Assembly (NCBI GenBank): GCA_019915135.1
Contig: JAHLMK010000001.1
Location: 1,860,001-1,924,000, forward strand
Source of the DNA: Strobilurus pachycystidiatus
Lineage: Eukaryota > Basidiomycota > Agaricomycetes > Agaricales > Physalacriaceae
Direction of reading: 5' to 3'
Length of the DNA stretch: 64,000 nt
Position 1 is the first letter of the stretch. The number at the start of each line of letters is the position of its first letter. Positions 33,187-45,114 of this stretch are shown piece after piece. The notes beneath the pieces were generated by a model, which worked only from the letters and a program-made list of their open reading frames with translations, did no database searches and was not told the DNA's origin. Both the position numbers and the translations under genes were made by a program.

Positions 33187-33895
33187 ATGTCTACACTTTC
33201 TGCTGAGGATCGAGCGGCCTTGATTGAAGCAGCCTTCAAAGGTAATGATCATGCTGACAAGACTCAGAGCCTGAGATTGAAAGTCTTCATGGCCATCAGG
33301 AAAAGAGAATGCCTACAGTCGATATTCCCAATTCCCTGTCGGCGCAGCTCTTTTGAGCACCGATGGGATAATCATCAAAGGATCCAGTATCGACAATGTA
33401 TCGTATAGTGAGTTCCCGCTGTTGAGCATATATACTTAGCTTGTGAGATGCGTGTTAGGCGGGAATATTTGCGCAGAACAAACGGCTATGGTGAAGGCTA
33501 TTGTAAGTCCTATCCATAGTCGCCCCTGGACGACACTGAGCCGGTTTTCAGAGTGAAGGAATCAGATCGTTCTCCGCACTTGCGGTCACTTCGCAAGTAT
33601 CAACAATTACCTCATCTACCGGTCCATCTTGCTGACTCGTCATCGACTCTTGAGAAATCTTCAGGTGCCCATAACACCTTGTGGGATATGCCGGCAGGTG
33701 CTACGAGAATTCTGCGCGCCGGACATGCCTATCCTGCTCGTTCCGGGAGATTACCCCAAGGCAATCGACGATGCAGACGTGGGGAAGCCTGGTATGACAG
33801 AGGGTGGAGTCAAAGAAACAACATTGGGTGTGTTATTTCCGGACTTTGGGCCGGAGCAGTTGGAGCTTCCGAGGAAGGACGAAAGCACTTCGTAG
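33187..33895 (+). CDS. CDD1: Cytidine deaminase
   Basis: Exons 33187-33241, 33300-33407, 33459-33502, 33552-33596 and 33665-33895 give 160 aa. It converts cytidine and deoxycytidine to uridines in pyrimidine salvage. Seen: YSQFPVGAALLSTDG, the zinc and catalytic motif GGNICAEQTA, and the second zinc motif PCGICRQVLREF. The C-terminus has an insertion (PKAIDDADVGKPGMTEGGVKE region) before the final strand TLGVLFP. The start ATG is the first in a short first exon. Its 3' end lies 51 bp from the convergent oxidoreductase. Confidence 0.94.
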
Positions 33896-33946
33896 AAAAT
33901 TGCACTATGTCTTGCCTATACAGTGCGCGAAGAGAGCGTACTCAGA

Positions 33947-35253
33947 CTACTGGATGAGATTTTCAAGGTCGCCCGGATACGATAGACCGCCCGTCTCTCG
34001 AACCCTGTCCAATATTTCCATCAAAGCCATCGTATCTTCGTGACGACATTCATCTGGCTCGATGCGTCCATCGCGAAGGGCACGACCCAACGTATCAGCC
34101 TGGTAGAACAGACCCCTTCCCGGGATCGCAAACTCATCGTGGGTCTCTGATCGTGGAGGCTCAGACGCCGTCTTGTTTAGTTCTATGGTGTAGCTTGTGG
34201 GCCGGGCCGCGGAGACTGGGATGATGAGGTTGCCCTAGAGTTGTTGGGCCGCAATGAACAGGATCATAAGTAAAGTGGCTTACTAGTTCGCCTTGGATGA
34301 CCACGTTGGGACCGGGCAAAGTGTTGGCAAGCAGCGTGCTCTTTGCGATTGCTGTAGCCTTCAAGCGCGGGAATGTCAACAAGACCGTAGTTGTCTCGTC
34401 TGTGGCAACCGCGCTGAAGGATGCGGCGGCATCGGCATCCGTGAGGATCATGCTTGTGGCAACCTGGGGCATTTCTCTCACGTTCTCCGGATGCTCGAAA
34501 AGAGCAAGCATCGCCCAGGTCAACGGATAAACGCCGACAGCGAGCAGTGCCCCTCCCCCTAGACAACCGTCGCGGAGGTTGTGCGCAAGGTTTTTCGCGC
34601 CATAGGTGATTGCAAGATCCGACGAGACACGAATAATCCTGCCGAGGATACGGTCGGTGTGTAGGAGACGCCTGATAGCTTGCGTGATGGGTAGGTAACG
34701 CGTCCAAAGTGCCTCAGCAAGGTACACGTTATTCTCTTTAGAGACCTGTATGAGGTGAGCTGCCTGTTTTGCATTGATAGTGACTGTAAGAGAAATGTTT
34801 AGCCCATAGCGAACGAAGAAAGTGAACGACGCACAGGCTTTCTGCAAGACAATTAGGTTGGAGAATGGACATCAGAAACCTGTGAAATACCTCGAGGAGC
34901 ACCGCTTTGCGCGCCTTCAAGCAGGTTAAGGCGTGGCGGTAATGCAGACTGGTTGGGGATGCAATGTAGATGGCGTTGATCGCGGGATCGCGTGCAAGAT
35001 CCTCGACAGACCCGTATGCTTGTCCCTCTGACCTGAACTCGTCGAGAAAGGCTTTCGCTCGATCAAGAGAGGTAGAAGATACACCGCCCAAGACGTGCTT
35101 GATGTCCGTGTCAGGACGGTCTAGCAGGATATCTTTTGTAAAAGCATGGGCCATGTTGCCCTGCCATCGGTACTGAATTGGTGCCCAGAAACATATCCAG
35201 AACACTTAGCCACCTACCGTCGAAACAATGCCCCAATGCACCGTGAAAGCCAT
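33947..35253 (-). CDS. Gfo/Idh/MocA-family oxidoreductase (dihydrodiol dehydrogenase-like)
   Basis: Exons 35253-35218, 35172-34891, 34841-34835, 34783-34284 and 34234-33947 give 370 aa. Seen: a short beta-strand start HWGIVSTV, the Rossmann-fold segment with GGVSSTSLDRAKAF, the family motif IYIASPTSLHY, then LLEKAFTINAKQAAHL, AEALWTRYLP (the catalytic-face segment usually containing EKP then AEAMW), and YGAKNLAHNLRDGCLGGGALLAVGVYPL. Exon 3 is just 7 nt, yet it is needed to make LLEKAFTIN. The substrate is unknown; relatives oxidise sugars or trans-dihydrodiols with NADP. Confidence 0.9.
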
Positions 35254-35507
35254 GCTGTTGAGCTACAGAGTATCGAAAATTATAAAGCAGATGGTCGAAA
35301 GGAGAAAGCAGAGGCCATCATTTGTTGACGCATGATGAGCGTGAAAGAGTGAGCTTGTTGGACGTGACGGGGTCTCGAGCGCCGGTGAGGACTCTGGGGT
35401 AGTAGTAAGCGCTTTTCACTTAGATTACTTTTGAGTGAATAAGTTCGCAGTATGGGTAAATACAGAAAAGTAAGTACATGAATAAGTAGCGGCCTCTATG
35501 CTTTCAC

Positions 35508-37721
35508 TCATGAGCTTCGCAATTTGAAAACTGTCTTCGCCCCCGTAGGCACACATGTTATACCGGGATACCAGTTTAGCATGATTCTCTTCTGCTCCTC
35601 AAAGCTTTTTTGCTGTAAATTCGACGGCACCAAGATCTCATACTTTCTCACCAGACTGGCGAGGATCGAGACAGCTTCTGTCGTTGCAAATCGCTGGCCA
35701 AGGCACGTTCTTGGGCCACCAGAGAAACCATAGACTATAAGAAACTCGATAAGAAGAGGCCCCGCATAATAAAGAGCAGTCCAAACTCACATGCATCCCG
35801 AGGCCATCTATAGGTGTCCGTATCGATGAAGTGCTCGGGTTTAAATTCGTGCGCATCGGTGCCCCAGTATAATGCTACGAGTCATGAGTACAGCACTCAC
35901 AGCGAGGACGTATACACACGATTGTTGTGGATGCCAGTAACATCAACCATCGTTATATCGCCCTTCGTCACTGGAATGGTGAAGGGAAGCACATTCTCTA
36001 GCTTCCCCTCCTCAGAGACACTGAATTTGTGCGCCGTAAGGACAGCATCTCCCTGTACCAGTTTTCCAAAACGTGGCACAGCCGGGATGAACCGTAGGGT
36101 TTCCATGAAAGTAGCGGTCGTGTACGTCTGGTGATGCGTTTTTCAGTCAAGGACATACGAATGAAGGTGGACGCACAAATTTTGTCAAGCAGTGCTTGTA
36201 TGTCTGATGATATCGTTAGTTATTCGGTGCGAATCGTGCTCAAAGGTTTGAGACCCACAGGATGAGGGCCGTCTTTAGGCCATGCCGCTAGGACCTCTTC
36301 ATATACTTTCTGCTGGATATCTGGATACAAAGCTAGAATGGACAACGTGAAGGCTGTTGTATGCGCCGTCGTTTCTGGAATTCCTGAGTAAGAGATCGTT
36401 CTTCGTTGTTTCGTTGACTGCACCTTGTCCAGCTAGAAGGAAAGCCTTGTGAGGTATCAGCGAAGGTCAGTGGTATGCAAAGATTTATCCACCAAGGAAT
36501 TCGACAACAGTTCATCATCCGTGATGTGTCTGCCCTCCTCGTACATGTTAGCCTCGACTAAATTGCGCAAGAGTGCAGCATCCATTTTCGAGGTCTTTCC
36601 CTCGGCTACCCATGCTCGAGCCATAGATATGACTTCCAACATATGATACCGAAGAGCGTCGAAGGACGCTGTCGTTTCTCTTAAAAGCGGCGTTACGAAG
36701 GGGAGGTATATGTTCTGTGATAGCGTGAACGCAATCTTGGGAGTTAGGACTTTGTAGAGCAAACGCGAAAGGGCGGTGGTGACTGCAGGCTGAAAAGCCA
36801 TGACTTCACCTGGTGGAGGCGCGGCGTCTAGTTCGGTGAAGGCTTTCCATGTTCCGTGCCGTCCGAATGCTGTTGAGCCAATCACGAGTAGTGTAACCTG
36901 TGTAGTCGTCCAAGTCAGTCGCTATCAAGACGGGTTGACGACACAGACCTGAGAGAGTTCTTTGGACAAGTCTATGGGCTGTTCAGGGTTTTTGCGAGTG
37001 TCGATATCAGAGAACCACTCTTGAATTATACGCAAACTCTCTGTCCATACAAAGACATTATTTGCCTTGCAGAGGATGAGTTGGGCCCGTCGAAGAATGC
37101 GCGATGAAGTACCTCGTTGAAAGCGGGGTTAGCAATGGCGCGGTGGCGTTTCCAAGTGGCGCCCTCGGCACTGACGACGTTCGGACCGTAGATGTTGAGC
37201 ATTTCGTACTGTAAACACTCATTCTTTCACAGTCCGATAATCGAGCAGGCGCTCACACGTACAGAAGCAACATCTTTGATGAAAGTGTGGCGATCAGCAC
37301 ACACTTGTTTGGCGGCTTCGGCATCCGTGATCCAGTAAGTGGGGCGCGCTCCCCACACCGCAACGCAACTCAGGCAAGTGCTTCCGTACTTTGCGTACAC
37401 TGCAAAGGCTTGTTAGTGACATGGACGTGTCCGCCATACATTGATTATGACATACCACTGAACTTTGCAAAGTAATCTCCGATAGCACCTCTGAACGGGT
37501 AGATCGGCCCTGCGACCAACTGGAGTGCACCGAGTGGAAATATCCAGAGTTTGCTACCGCCGGGACAAAGAGTTCTTCGCGCTAGGTGAGAGTCGGGCCC
37601 AGCAAATGACCGAAACATACTTCAATCGCTGTTCAACCCGATGTGCCAGTATCCAAGCTTTGAGGGCATTACTTGCGCCCAGGAGAGCTGCGAAAGTCAG
37701 AAAGGCTTGCAGTGGGGTCAT
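35508..37721 (-). CDS. Cytochrome P450 monooxygenase
   Basis: Twelve exons give 548 aa: 37721-37621, 37553-37456, 37399-37263, 37208-37113, 37065-36949, 36897-36493, 36445-36424, 36383-36259, 36203-36177, 36127-35920, 35874-35791 and 35734-35508. Seen: an N-terminal membrane anchor MTPLQAFLTFAALLGASNAL, the I-helix AFLLAGQG-IPETTAHT, the K-helix ETLRFIP (ExxR), the PERF-like region FKPEHFIDTDTYRWP, and the haem loop FSGGPRTCLGQRFA with its Cys. This is an ER-bound monooxygenase, probably of the fungal CYP5xxx type; the substrate is unknown. The I-helix carries about three extra residues between AG and ETT, at a junction with a 40-nt intron. Confidence 0.93.
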
Positions 37722-37969
37722 CGGCGTGTCGAGGGAAGCAAGTCCGGCGGAACAGGCTATTTATGAGGACCATCACTCGCGTCATTCCATGCGGGGCAAG
37801 TCAGTGATTTCGCCACATGGAAACTGACAGTGACAACGATACCAATACAAAACCTTAGTACGGGTCGATATATGTGTGGCATGCGCGATTACATAATTGA
37901 CGCGAAAAAAGATCAAGTTGAAGAGACGCTAGATAACCAAGCTGCAGCCGCAGCCATGTATATAAGAGC

Positions 37970-39558
37970 TCACTCGAATCTTTTCCATGCGTGTTTCTCG
38001 TATTCCACTGTCACTCTGCGAACTTTCTTGGGTCTGTCCAGATGGTTAGGAAAGGGGTGAAAGTTTGGGAACAAGCATTGGCGTACATGACTAGTGCCCT
38101 GGGCTCCAGACGTCCTCGCTGTTGCAGACTGAGGAAACGGTCCCGGAACATATTACCTTCCGGCTTGAGGGCTCGCAGACTCTCGCTGAGGTCCTCGCCG
38201 AGTTGAACATCAAGGTTACCTTCAGCGACCTTGTGCTTGCCGAGTTTGTGTCCGGACAATCCTCGCTTCAGCCTGGCTGCAATCATCTGCTCTCGCTTTC
38301 TCCGCTCCTCTGCCCGTTGTTCGGTACTCTTGTGAGATTCTTTTCGAATTATCTTGGCGTGATTGATGGTGGCAAGCATCTTCTTGTTCGCTATCTTGAG
38401 TGCGAGAAGGCGTTTCTGCAGAGAGATTAGTGGAGGTTTAAGGGGTCTCAAGAAGGGCCGTACCTCTTCCAGTTGTTTTGCAGCTTTCCTTCGTTGCTGC
38501 TTCGTTTTCCTCTCCGGCATTGACTTAGCGAAGGATACGGGTTCCGCCTCGTCCGCCTCATTTGTTCCCTCTGCAACTACATCAACGGTCATGCCTGGTG
38601 CACCGAAGTCTTCAACGTTGGCGTCGACGCGGGCTTGTTCCATGCGTTTCTTGACTACCGCTTGCTCCTCGAGCTGCCGCACCCTCTTCTCCTCGATTTC
38701 ATGCGCCCTGAGTAGCAGCTCTTGGTGGGCATCGACGGGTGGATTGTAAGATGTGCCGAGATGAGGTTCAACGACAGCGGGCACTTCTATCAAGTCGCGC
38801 GCTTTGGTATAGACAGGCGCCTGAATGAATCTAAGATTAAGCAAGAAAGGACCATAAAGATGCACACCTTGAAGATTTTCTTTTGCAAGTGTTCGGTGCC
38901 TATTGGAACAACGGGGGGCTCCTCTACGACGTCGGTATTCCAAGGGTCGTACCCACCACTGCGCCTGACGGCCTCGGTCAAGCCCATGATAGCACTCCCT
39001 GCGCCAATCTCTGTCGGATCGACAAAGCTGTTCAGCGGTCCTTTTCTGGGTCTTTTTGCGATCCGAAGTAGCCGCTCCTTCTCTTCCTTGGTCACAACTG
39101 GTTTCCGCTTGGTGGAAGTCGTCGTCCGCGAAAAAACAGCGGGGACTGCTGATCGCTGGGCGAGGATCTTGGAGGCCGTCGTTTGCAGGGCCTTTGAGTG
39201 AGACACAGTTTTACGGACTAATATGCCTTGAATAAAAATATTTGAAGCTGCAAAAGAGCACGCACGTTGGTCGTCCCCGGCGACATCAATGATGAAGAGA
39301 TCATCGTCGGTTTTCTTCTGAAGGGCAGTACTGGGGAACGATGAGAAAAGGGCGGAGTAAATGAAGGGCAACGCACCCCACTACCCGCTCTTCCGCTCGC
39401 ATCTCCTCCATGCCGTGCTCGACATCCTCGATATCGACATTTTTGCGCCAGGCGCGCTTTCCTTTCCTGCTTGACTGGGAGGGCTGCGACGGTGCGCCGA
39501 CAGCGGAGCGGCGCTTTTTGTTGGAGGACGTTGCCGACGACGAGGCCGAGGCAGACAT
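37970..39558 (-). CDS. NOP53: Ribosome biogenesis protein Nop53 (GLTSCR2)
   Basis: Exons 39558-39377, 39330-39266, 39217-38868, 38820-38464, 38415-38087 and 38033-37970 give 448 aa. Nop53 recruits Mtr4 and the exosome to the pre-60S for 7S/5.8S maturation. Seen: a basic N-terminus SSRKGKRAWRKNVDIEDVE, the linker GYDPWNTD, long Lys/Glu coiled regions, and the end GNMFRDRFLSLQQRGRLEPR plus VEYEKHAWKRFE. The end is rebuilt by a 53-nt intron; reading through would give a false end. The start is 59 bp from the divergent TFB2 start. Confidence 0.93.
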
Positions 39559-39617
39559 GATGGAAAGAGGAAAGAGTGATCGGAAAATACCTTGCTTTCG
39601 GCCACCACTTCCGCTGG
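39559..39617. promoter_or_regulatory. Bidirectional promoter of NOP53 and TFB2
   Basis: Only 59 bp separate the two start codons, so the 5' UTRs must be very short or overlap. No TATA box is seen. Confidence 0.45.
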
Positions 39618-41576
39618 ATGCCTGCAGCAGTTGAATCTGATGACCCGCTGCTGACGCCCGCCGCGCCGCACACGCTCATTGCGTTCATCGTCCGAGAGTC
39701 AAAGAACACCCTGTCGCGCCTCTACGGCAAGCCCGCGTCATGCCTGGCGATATTCAGGTCAACTTTTCCCGCTGAAAGGCCCGCCATCCCTTCTCATTTC
39801 CGGCAGGCTCGTGTCCCCGCTTGAGCGCCAGATTATCATGAACCTGCTCTGGCTGGAGTCGGGCATTGCTCCGTCGACCATGGCGGCCTGGGTCGTGCGC
39901 CACTATAAAAAGTATCTCACCTACACCGTGTACTGGTCCTCTTTATCAAGTACTTTCGTAGAGTGTACGACGAAGCACTGCAAAGCCTTGTGCGGCTTAA
40001 TATCCTGCCCAATCCAGACAAAGTGCTTGCCCTCAATCCTGCGTTCAAAACTCATTTCAGGCAAGCTATAACTGGAGGGTAAGACCCACCGCGACTCCCA
40101 TAGCGCGTCTTCTCACCTTCCCCAGAGGCACGACCAACAGTTTTGGCGTACCCGCAGAGGACGATAAGAGGCAGACCTTTGACGTCGAAGCCCTTGACGG
40201 CTATGCACTCGAGCGCTGGGAGGTAAGCCGAAAGCCCAGAACACAACAATGCTGAAATGACCATGACAGACAATTCTTCACTACATGGTATCATCTGGCG
40301 GAGACAACCAGCCTACCGCTCCCTCCGCTGGGGTTCTCTATCTATTGAGAAGTAGCGGTCTCATGATCTCAGGAGAGGATGGAAACCTGCGAATTAGCTC
40401 GAAAGGCTTCCAGTTCCTTCTTTATCCTCCTCATGCACAGCTGTGGCAACTGTTGATTCAATATCTCGATATGGCCGCAGTAAGCGTCTCTTCGGGTCAC
40501 GACGACGAGTCCTCATACAAGTACTAGGCCAGGCAAATGGACATCGTCGAAGTCCTACACTTCCTCTTCATGTTATCAACCATGGAGCTCGGAAAGGTAA
40601 GACGCCGCACTCTCTGCTCTACTCTTCTCACCAGACGCACAGGAATATGCCATCGATCCTCTTACAAATACCCAAAAGGCCATGCTCGTTGACCTTCGTG
40701 ATTACGGGCTCATCTGGCAACGCAAGGTCTCTTTTTGGCAAGTCCGCTACTGTCTTGCATTGACGGTTTGACTTAGCATACCTCGAAACGATTCAGTCCA
40801 ACACGGCTAGCCACAACTCTAACCTCATCTTCACCTCCGCTTCCCACATCTACGGGAGTTAGCTCCGGACCCAAGGACGGGTTCATCGTCCTCGAGACGA
40901 ACTACCGGATATACGCTTACACCGGCAAGTAGTCCTCTTTGAAATTTATAAACTGACCATCTGATCTCGCCATACAGACAACCCACTACAGACTGCCGTC
41001 CTGAATCTCTTCGTCTCTCTAAAGTATCGATTCCCTAATCTCGTCGTCGGTTCCATCACCCGCGACAGCGTCAAGAAGGCTCTGAACAACGGCATCTCCG
41101 CAGATCAAGTCCGTCTCATCTGCATCCATCCTCCTTTCGTTCTTGTGGACTGAGCATTCCGCAGATTATAAGCTATTTAATAACGCACGCACATCCGCAG
41201 ATGCGCAAGAACGTACGTTCGTTTGACGAGCACGTTACTCTCGACTAAATCATCGGTGCATGCTCCAGAATCCCCTGCTGCCAGTGACCGTCCAGGATCA
41301 AATCCGTCTATGGGAGTTGGAGAAAAACCGCCTAAAATCACAACCAGGTCGGGCCTACGTCTTTTTCTTTCTTTTGCAACCGCTGACATCGGCGCAGGCT
41401 TTCTATATACTTCGTTCACATCACAGGCAGACTACGAACTTGTGATCGACTACGCCAAGCAGCTCGATGTGGTTATGTGGGAGAATGCGGCAAAGCGGTG
41501 TTTTTTCGCAAGTGCAGAAGGACACGAGAATATCAAGAGGTTTATTCATGCCAGGACTCACAGTGTAGGCGAATGA
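39618..41576 (+). CDS. TFB2: TFIIH subunit Tfb2 (p52)
   Basis: Twelve exons give 468 aa: 39618-39757, 39807-39911, 39962-40078, 40126-40222, 40270-40479, 40528-40596, 40643-40726, 40777-40924, 40978-41108, 41165-41212, 41269-41347 and 41398-41576. Tfb2 anchors the XPB/Ssl2 ATPase in TFIIH for transcription and repair. Seen: LSRLYGKPASCLAIFRLLSP, LNILPNPDKVLALNPAFK, ERWETILHYMV, GLMISGEDGNLRISSKGFQFLL, NYRIYAYT, and the C-terminal DQIRLWELEKNRLK with FLYTSFTSQADYELV that pairs with Tfb5. Intron 40925-40977 uses a GC donor (G|GCAAGT). The start is the first in-frame ATG. Confidence 0.94.
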
Positions 41577-41750
41577 TTCGTTTTCATATTCTTGTTGGTC
41601 TCTATAGCAGAATGTATTATTTGAGAGACGCCACGGGGCTCATGGTGTAATGTTTTGATTGACTCGGGGTTACAATGATGATGTTAATGTGCGATGTGTT
41701 CTATAAGTAAGTACAGTCTGTGCAAGGATGAGTGGCGTACAAGTTCGGAT

Positions 41751-44700
41751 CTAGTGACTGATGTATTGAAAGACGAATGAAACCTCCGAAAGACCCACTT
41801 CCGCCCGTAATAGGTCGTCGTGATTATTCTTGAGCTCCTCGTTCGTGAAGTGGTTCCATCTGCAAGTAGAGAACGATCAGAACCGAACGTGTTGTTTGGA
41901 ACCGAAAAAAGAACGAACGTGCTAGCGTCGCCATACAACAACGCTGGAGCCTTTATCATCTGCTTCCCATTCTTACACCGTTTACATTTGAATGTCTCGT
42001 GTGTCTCGCACAGCGTCTTCTCATTGAACAAGAACAGCTGTCGAAGAGAGTCCAGAGAAAAGTGGCGTTCCGTGTCTTCCCTCTCGTCGACGACGGCAGA
42101 CGACAGTGCTTGCTTGTTTGCTTGACGCTGGAAGATCTTCTCTTCAATAGTTCCCGTAGAGATGAATCGATACACAAAGCCTTGGAGCGGGTCAGCGCAG
42201 GCGACGCTTTATAAAAAACACGCTTACACTCTTTCTTCTGCCCGTCACGCCATACACGAGCAAGAGCTTGCTGGTCCGCAGCGGGGTTCCAGTCTAAAGG
42301 GAGAGGTAGGCGCCTCAGCATGGACGGTTTCAAGACGAGACGAGGAATACATACCAGGGTCAAACAGAATGAGTCGGTTGGCGCCAATCAAGTTGATACC
42401 GCAACCACCAGCTTTACTACTGAGTAAGAATATGAACTCTTTGCCTTCGGGGTTGTTGAACTGGTCGACGAGCTTCTGTCTCTTGGGAATAGTCATGGAG
42501 CCGTCCAGACGGAAGAAGCCGTATCTATGTGCGACAATGCAGTTGAGTATTGCAGTCGCGCGGCGATCGAATATGAGACTCACTTCTTCTGTCTGCAGAT
42601 CCTCTCAAAGAGATCGAGCGTCTGCGTGTAATTGCTGATCAACACGATCTTGTCATTCGTGGTTGTCCGGAGTCGATGCAGGAAGCTACGGGGGGGTTTG
42701 AGTACTCCTATAGACATAGGGACATTTGGATGATCTACCGTTCAAGAACCAGGAATTTACCTCCCCAATCACAGCGCACGTTCTGGTTACGTCCGTTCTT
42801 GGAAGCGTTAGGACCACAGAAACCTTCCGGGATGAGACTGTCAGAGCCACGAAGATCTCCGGGGAGGTCAAGAAGCTCAGGATGGTTGCAAAGCTTCTTC
42901 AGGATGTTGATGGCCTTCAAGGGCTGAGATTCTGCGCCTCGAAGAAGAGCCTTGATTTCGGGGGACGATATGAACAGACGGTAGAGAGACAACTGGAAGT
43001 CCGACAGTCCACAGAAAACGACCTGCTCGTACTTGACAGGAACTTAGACAACCGTCAGTAAGGTCCGATATGAGTACGTGTGTAAGACCTACGATACTTG
43101 GAAAGCAGGTCGTTGGTCCTCCGGATGATGAATTTGGTGACAAGGCCACCGAGTTCTTTGAGCTTCGCCTCACTCTTAGCCTTGACATCGTCGCTCGCTG
43201 TAGAGTCACGACCCCGGATGATGAGGTTCTCAAAGTTCTTTCGGAAGTCATTCTTGGTGCCGAGGAAGTTAGGGTTAGCGAAGTTGAGGAGGGAGAAGTA
43301 TTCTGAGAGATCGTTCTGGCGGAATATGTCAGTTTGTGCCACGGGAGACACGAGAGAGTGGAGTCACCTGTATAGGTGTTCCGGTAAGAATTACGCGTCG
43401 TTTGACATTCAAAGCGTTCAATGCAGTGAATGTTTGCGAGTCTGAAGACTTGTCAGATCTAGAGAAGGCAAGGAAACGAGACAACACACCGCCGTTCTTC
43501 AGACGATGCCCTTCATCACACAAAAGTAGCCCGATGGTACAATTCGCCAGGTATACCGACAGAGTACGAAGAGTCTCGTAGGACACAATCATCACTGAAA
43601 ACCGTATGAATAGGTATCGCGATGCTCCATGTGGTGAGGGACTTGCCTGGTTGTGTGACATTTCGGCCCCTTGCTTCGACCCATCGCCTAACGCGCTCGA
43701 GGAGGTCAGCTTTGCTGCCCTTTCCATCGACAGCAAGCGCGTTGATCGCGTCCTTCCCGAGCCATTTGACTAATATGCGTGAGGAAGACGCGTCGAGAGT
43801 TGAGAAAGGGCGGTACCAAGTTCGTTTGCCCAATTCTTGACGAGACTGGATGGGCATGCGATGATACATTTCTCGATGGACGGTTTACCAGCATGCGGCG
43901 ATTGCTTGATGAGCGTCCACAATAGCGCGATGCACTGAAGGGTCTTGCCCAGACCCATCTCGTCTGCCATGATGCAGCCATACTGGTTCTCGACGACCAT
44001 GCCTGTTGTGCATTTGTACAAGAACTAGAGACGCGTCAGCGAGAAGAACACTTTTGGGAGGGTCCCGAGATCGCACCTTGACTCCTTCGACTTGATGAGG
44101 TCGTAGAACCTTGGTCAGACGCGGATCGATGACGACGGGGACCTTGTCCGCCACATTGTTCTTGTCCTTGTTCTCGCCGAGCAACATCTTGAGGCTCTTG
44201 TGAGGATTGAACATCCCCGCAGTCTTCTCTTCTGCCTCTTTCAGCGCCTTTGCCTTTTCCTCCTCCTTCAAGCGCTCTCTGCGCTCCTCGTCCGTTTCTC
44301 GGTCGTCTATGGTCGGGTCGTAGAGGACAATCGCGTGGTCTTCCATGGGGTCGTGCAGGGGACGCGGTATGAGTTTGGCCTGGGGGCGGATGCCGAGGGA
44401 GATGTTGGTAGGAAAGTGCGGGACGGCGTCGCCGTCCTTGTTGGTCATGGAGGGCATTGAGAAGCGACGGACTGAGCCAAAGGGTTTCGGTTTGAAGACG
44501 GGATACGTCTTGATGGCGGCAAGGAGCTCCTCTTCGTTGTGGTACGAGTCCTTGTCGTCTTTCTTCTTCTTCTTCTTCCTGGCATCGTCGTCCGAATCAG
44601 AGTCGTCGCCTTGCTGCCCTCTGTACGAGACGCGCTTCCGCTTCCTTGTTGTCTGTGCGCGCTCGACAGACGCGCTGAACGTGGGCGGCTTGAATGGCTT

Positions 44701-44772
44701 GTTGATGCGCTGGCTCTCCTGGAGTCGGTCGACGACCTTGCCGTCGGTGGTTGTCGGCGTGCGCCGCAACAT
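41751..44772 (-). CDS. RAD54: DNA repair translocase Rad54 (SNF2 family)
   Basis: Many short introns split a protein of roughly 800 aa. Rad54 remodels DNA and Rad51 filaments in homologous recombination. Seen in order: a basic N-terminus with [25 protein letters not shown], motif [12 protein letters not shown], motif [11 protein letters not shown], motif [20 protein letters not shown], the Rad54-type [36 protein letters not shown], motif [18 protein letters not shown] with FDPDWNPA, motif [15 protein letters not shown], and a C-terminal Cys-rich [11 protein letters not shown] followed by WNHF. The start ATG precedes [12 protein letters not shown], and the stop is at 41751-41753. The Zn-like CKRC end is normal for Rad54. 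Confidence 0.95.
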
Positions 44773-45114
44773 GATGGCGGGAGGAAGAGACGCGTCTCGA
44801 TCACGTGGTCATCAACGGAATTCCCACATCGTCACAATTGCGCCTGCATGTCTCAAACCCATCCAACCAACATCCAACTGGGATACACGGTGGGCACTGG
44901 GCCACATCAGTCTGGCTGACATGCGGCGTTGATGGCAGCGCGCCAAATGATCGGGCGACTCCGCCTTCCCTCATTGGCTCCACGATCCATTGATCCCGCG
45001 TCATAGGCTGTCTCATTGCCTGACGTCAATCCAATGCACCTGTCCAGCCCAGCTATAAAACTATGCGTTTCGCCGACTAACCCTCTTCATCTTTCCACTT
45101 GACACCACCTCAAA
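44773..45114. promoter_or_regulatory. Divergent promoter region between RAD54 and the ISH1-type gene
   Basis: 342 bp. The right side has TATAAAA at 45054-45060, about 55 bp before the ATG, preceded by two CCAAT-like sites (ATTGGC at about 44974 and CCAATG at 45031). No gene was found inside. Confidence 0.5.
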
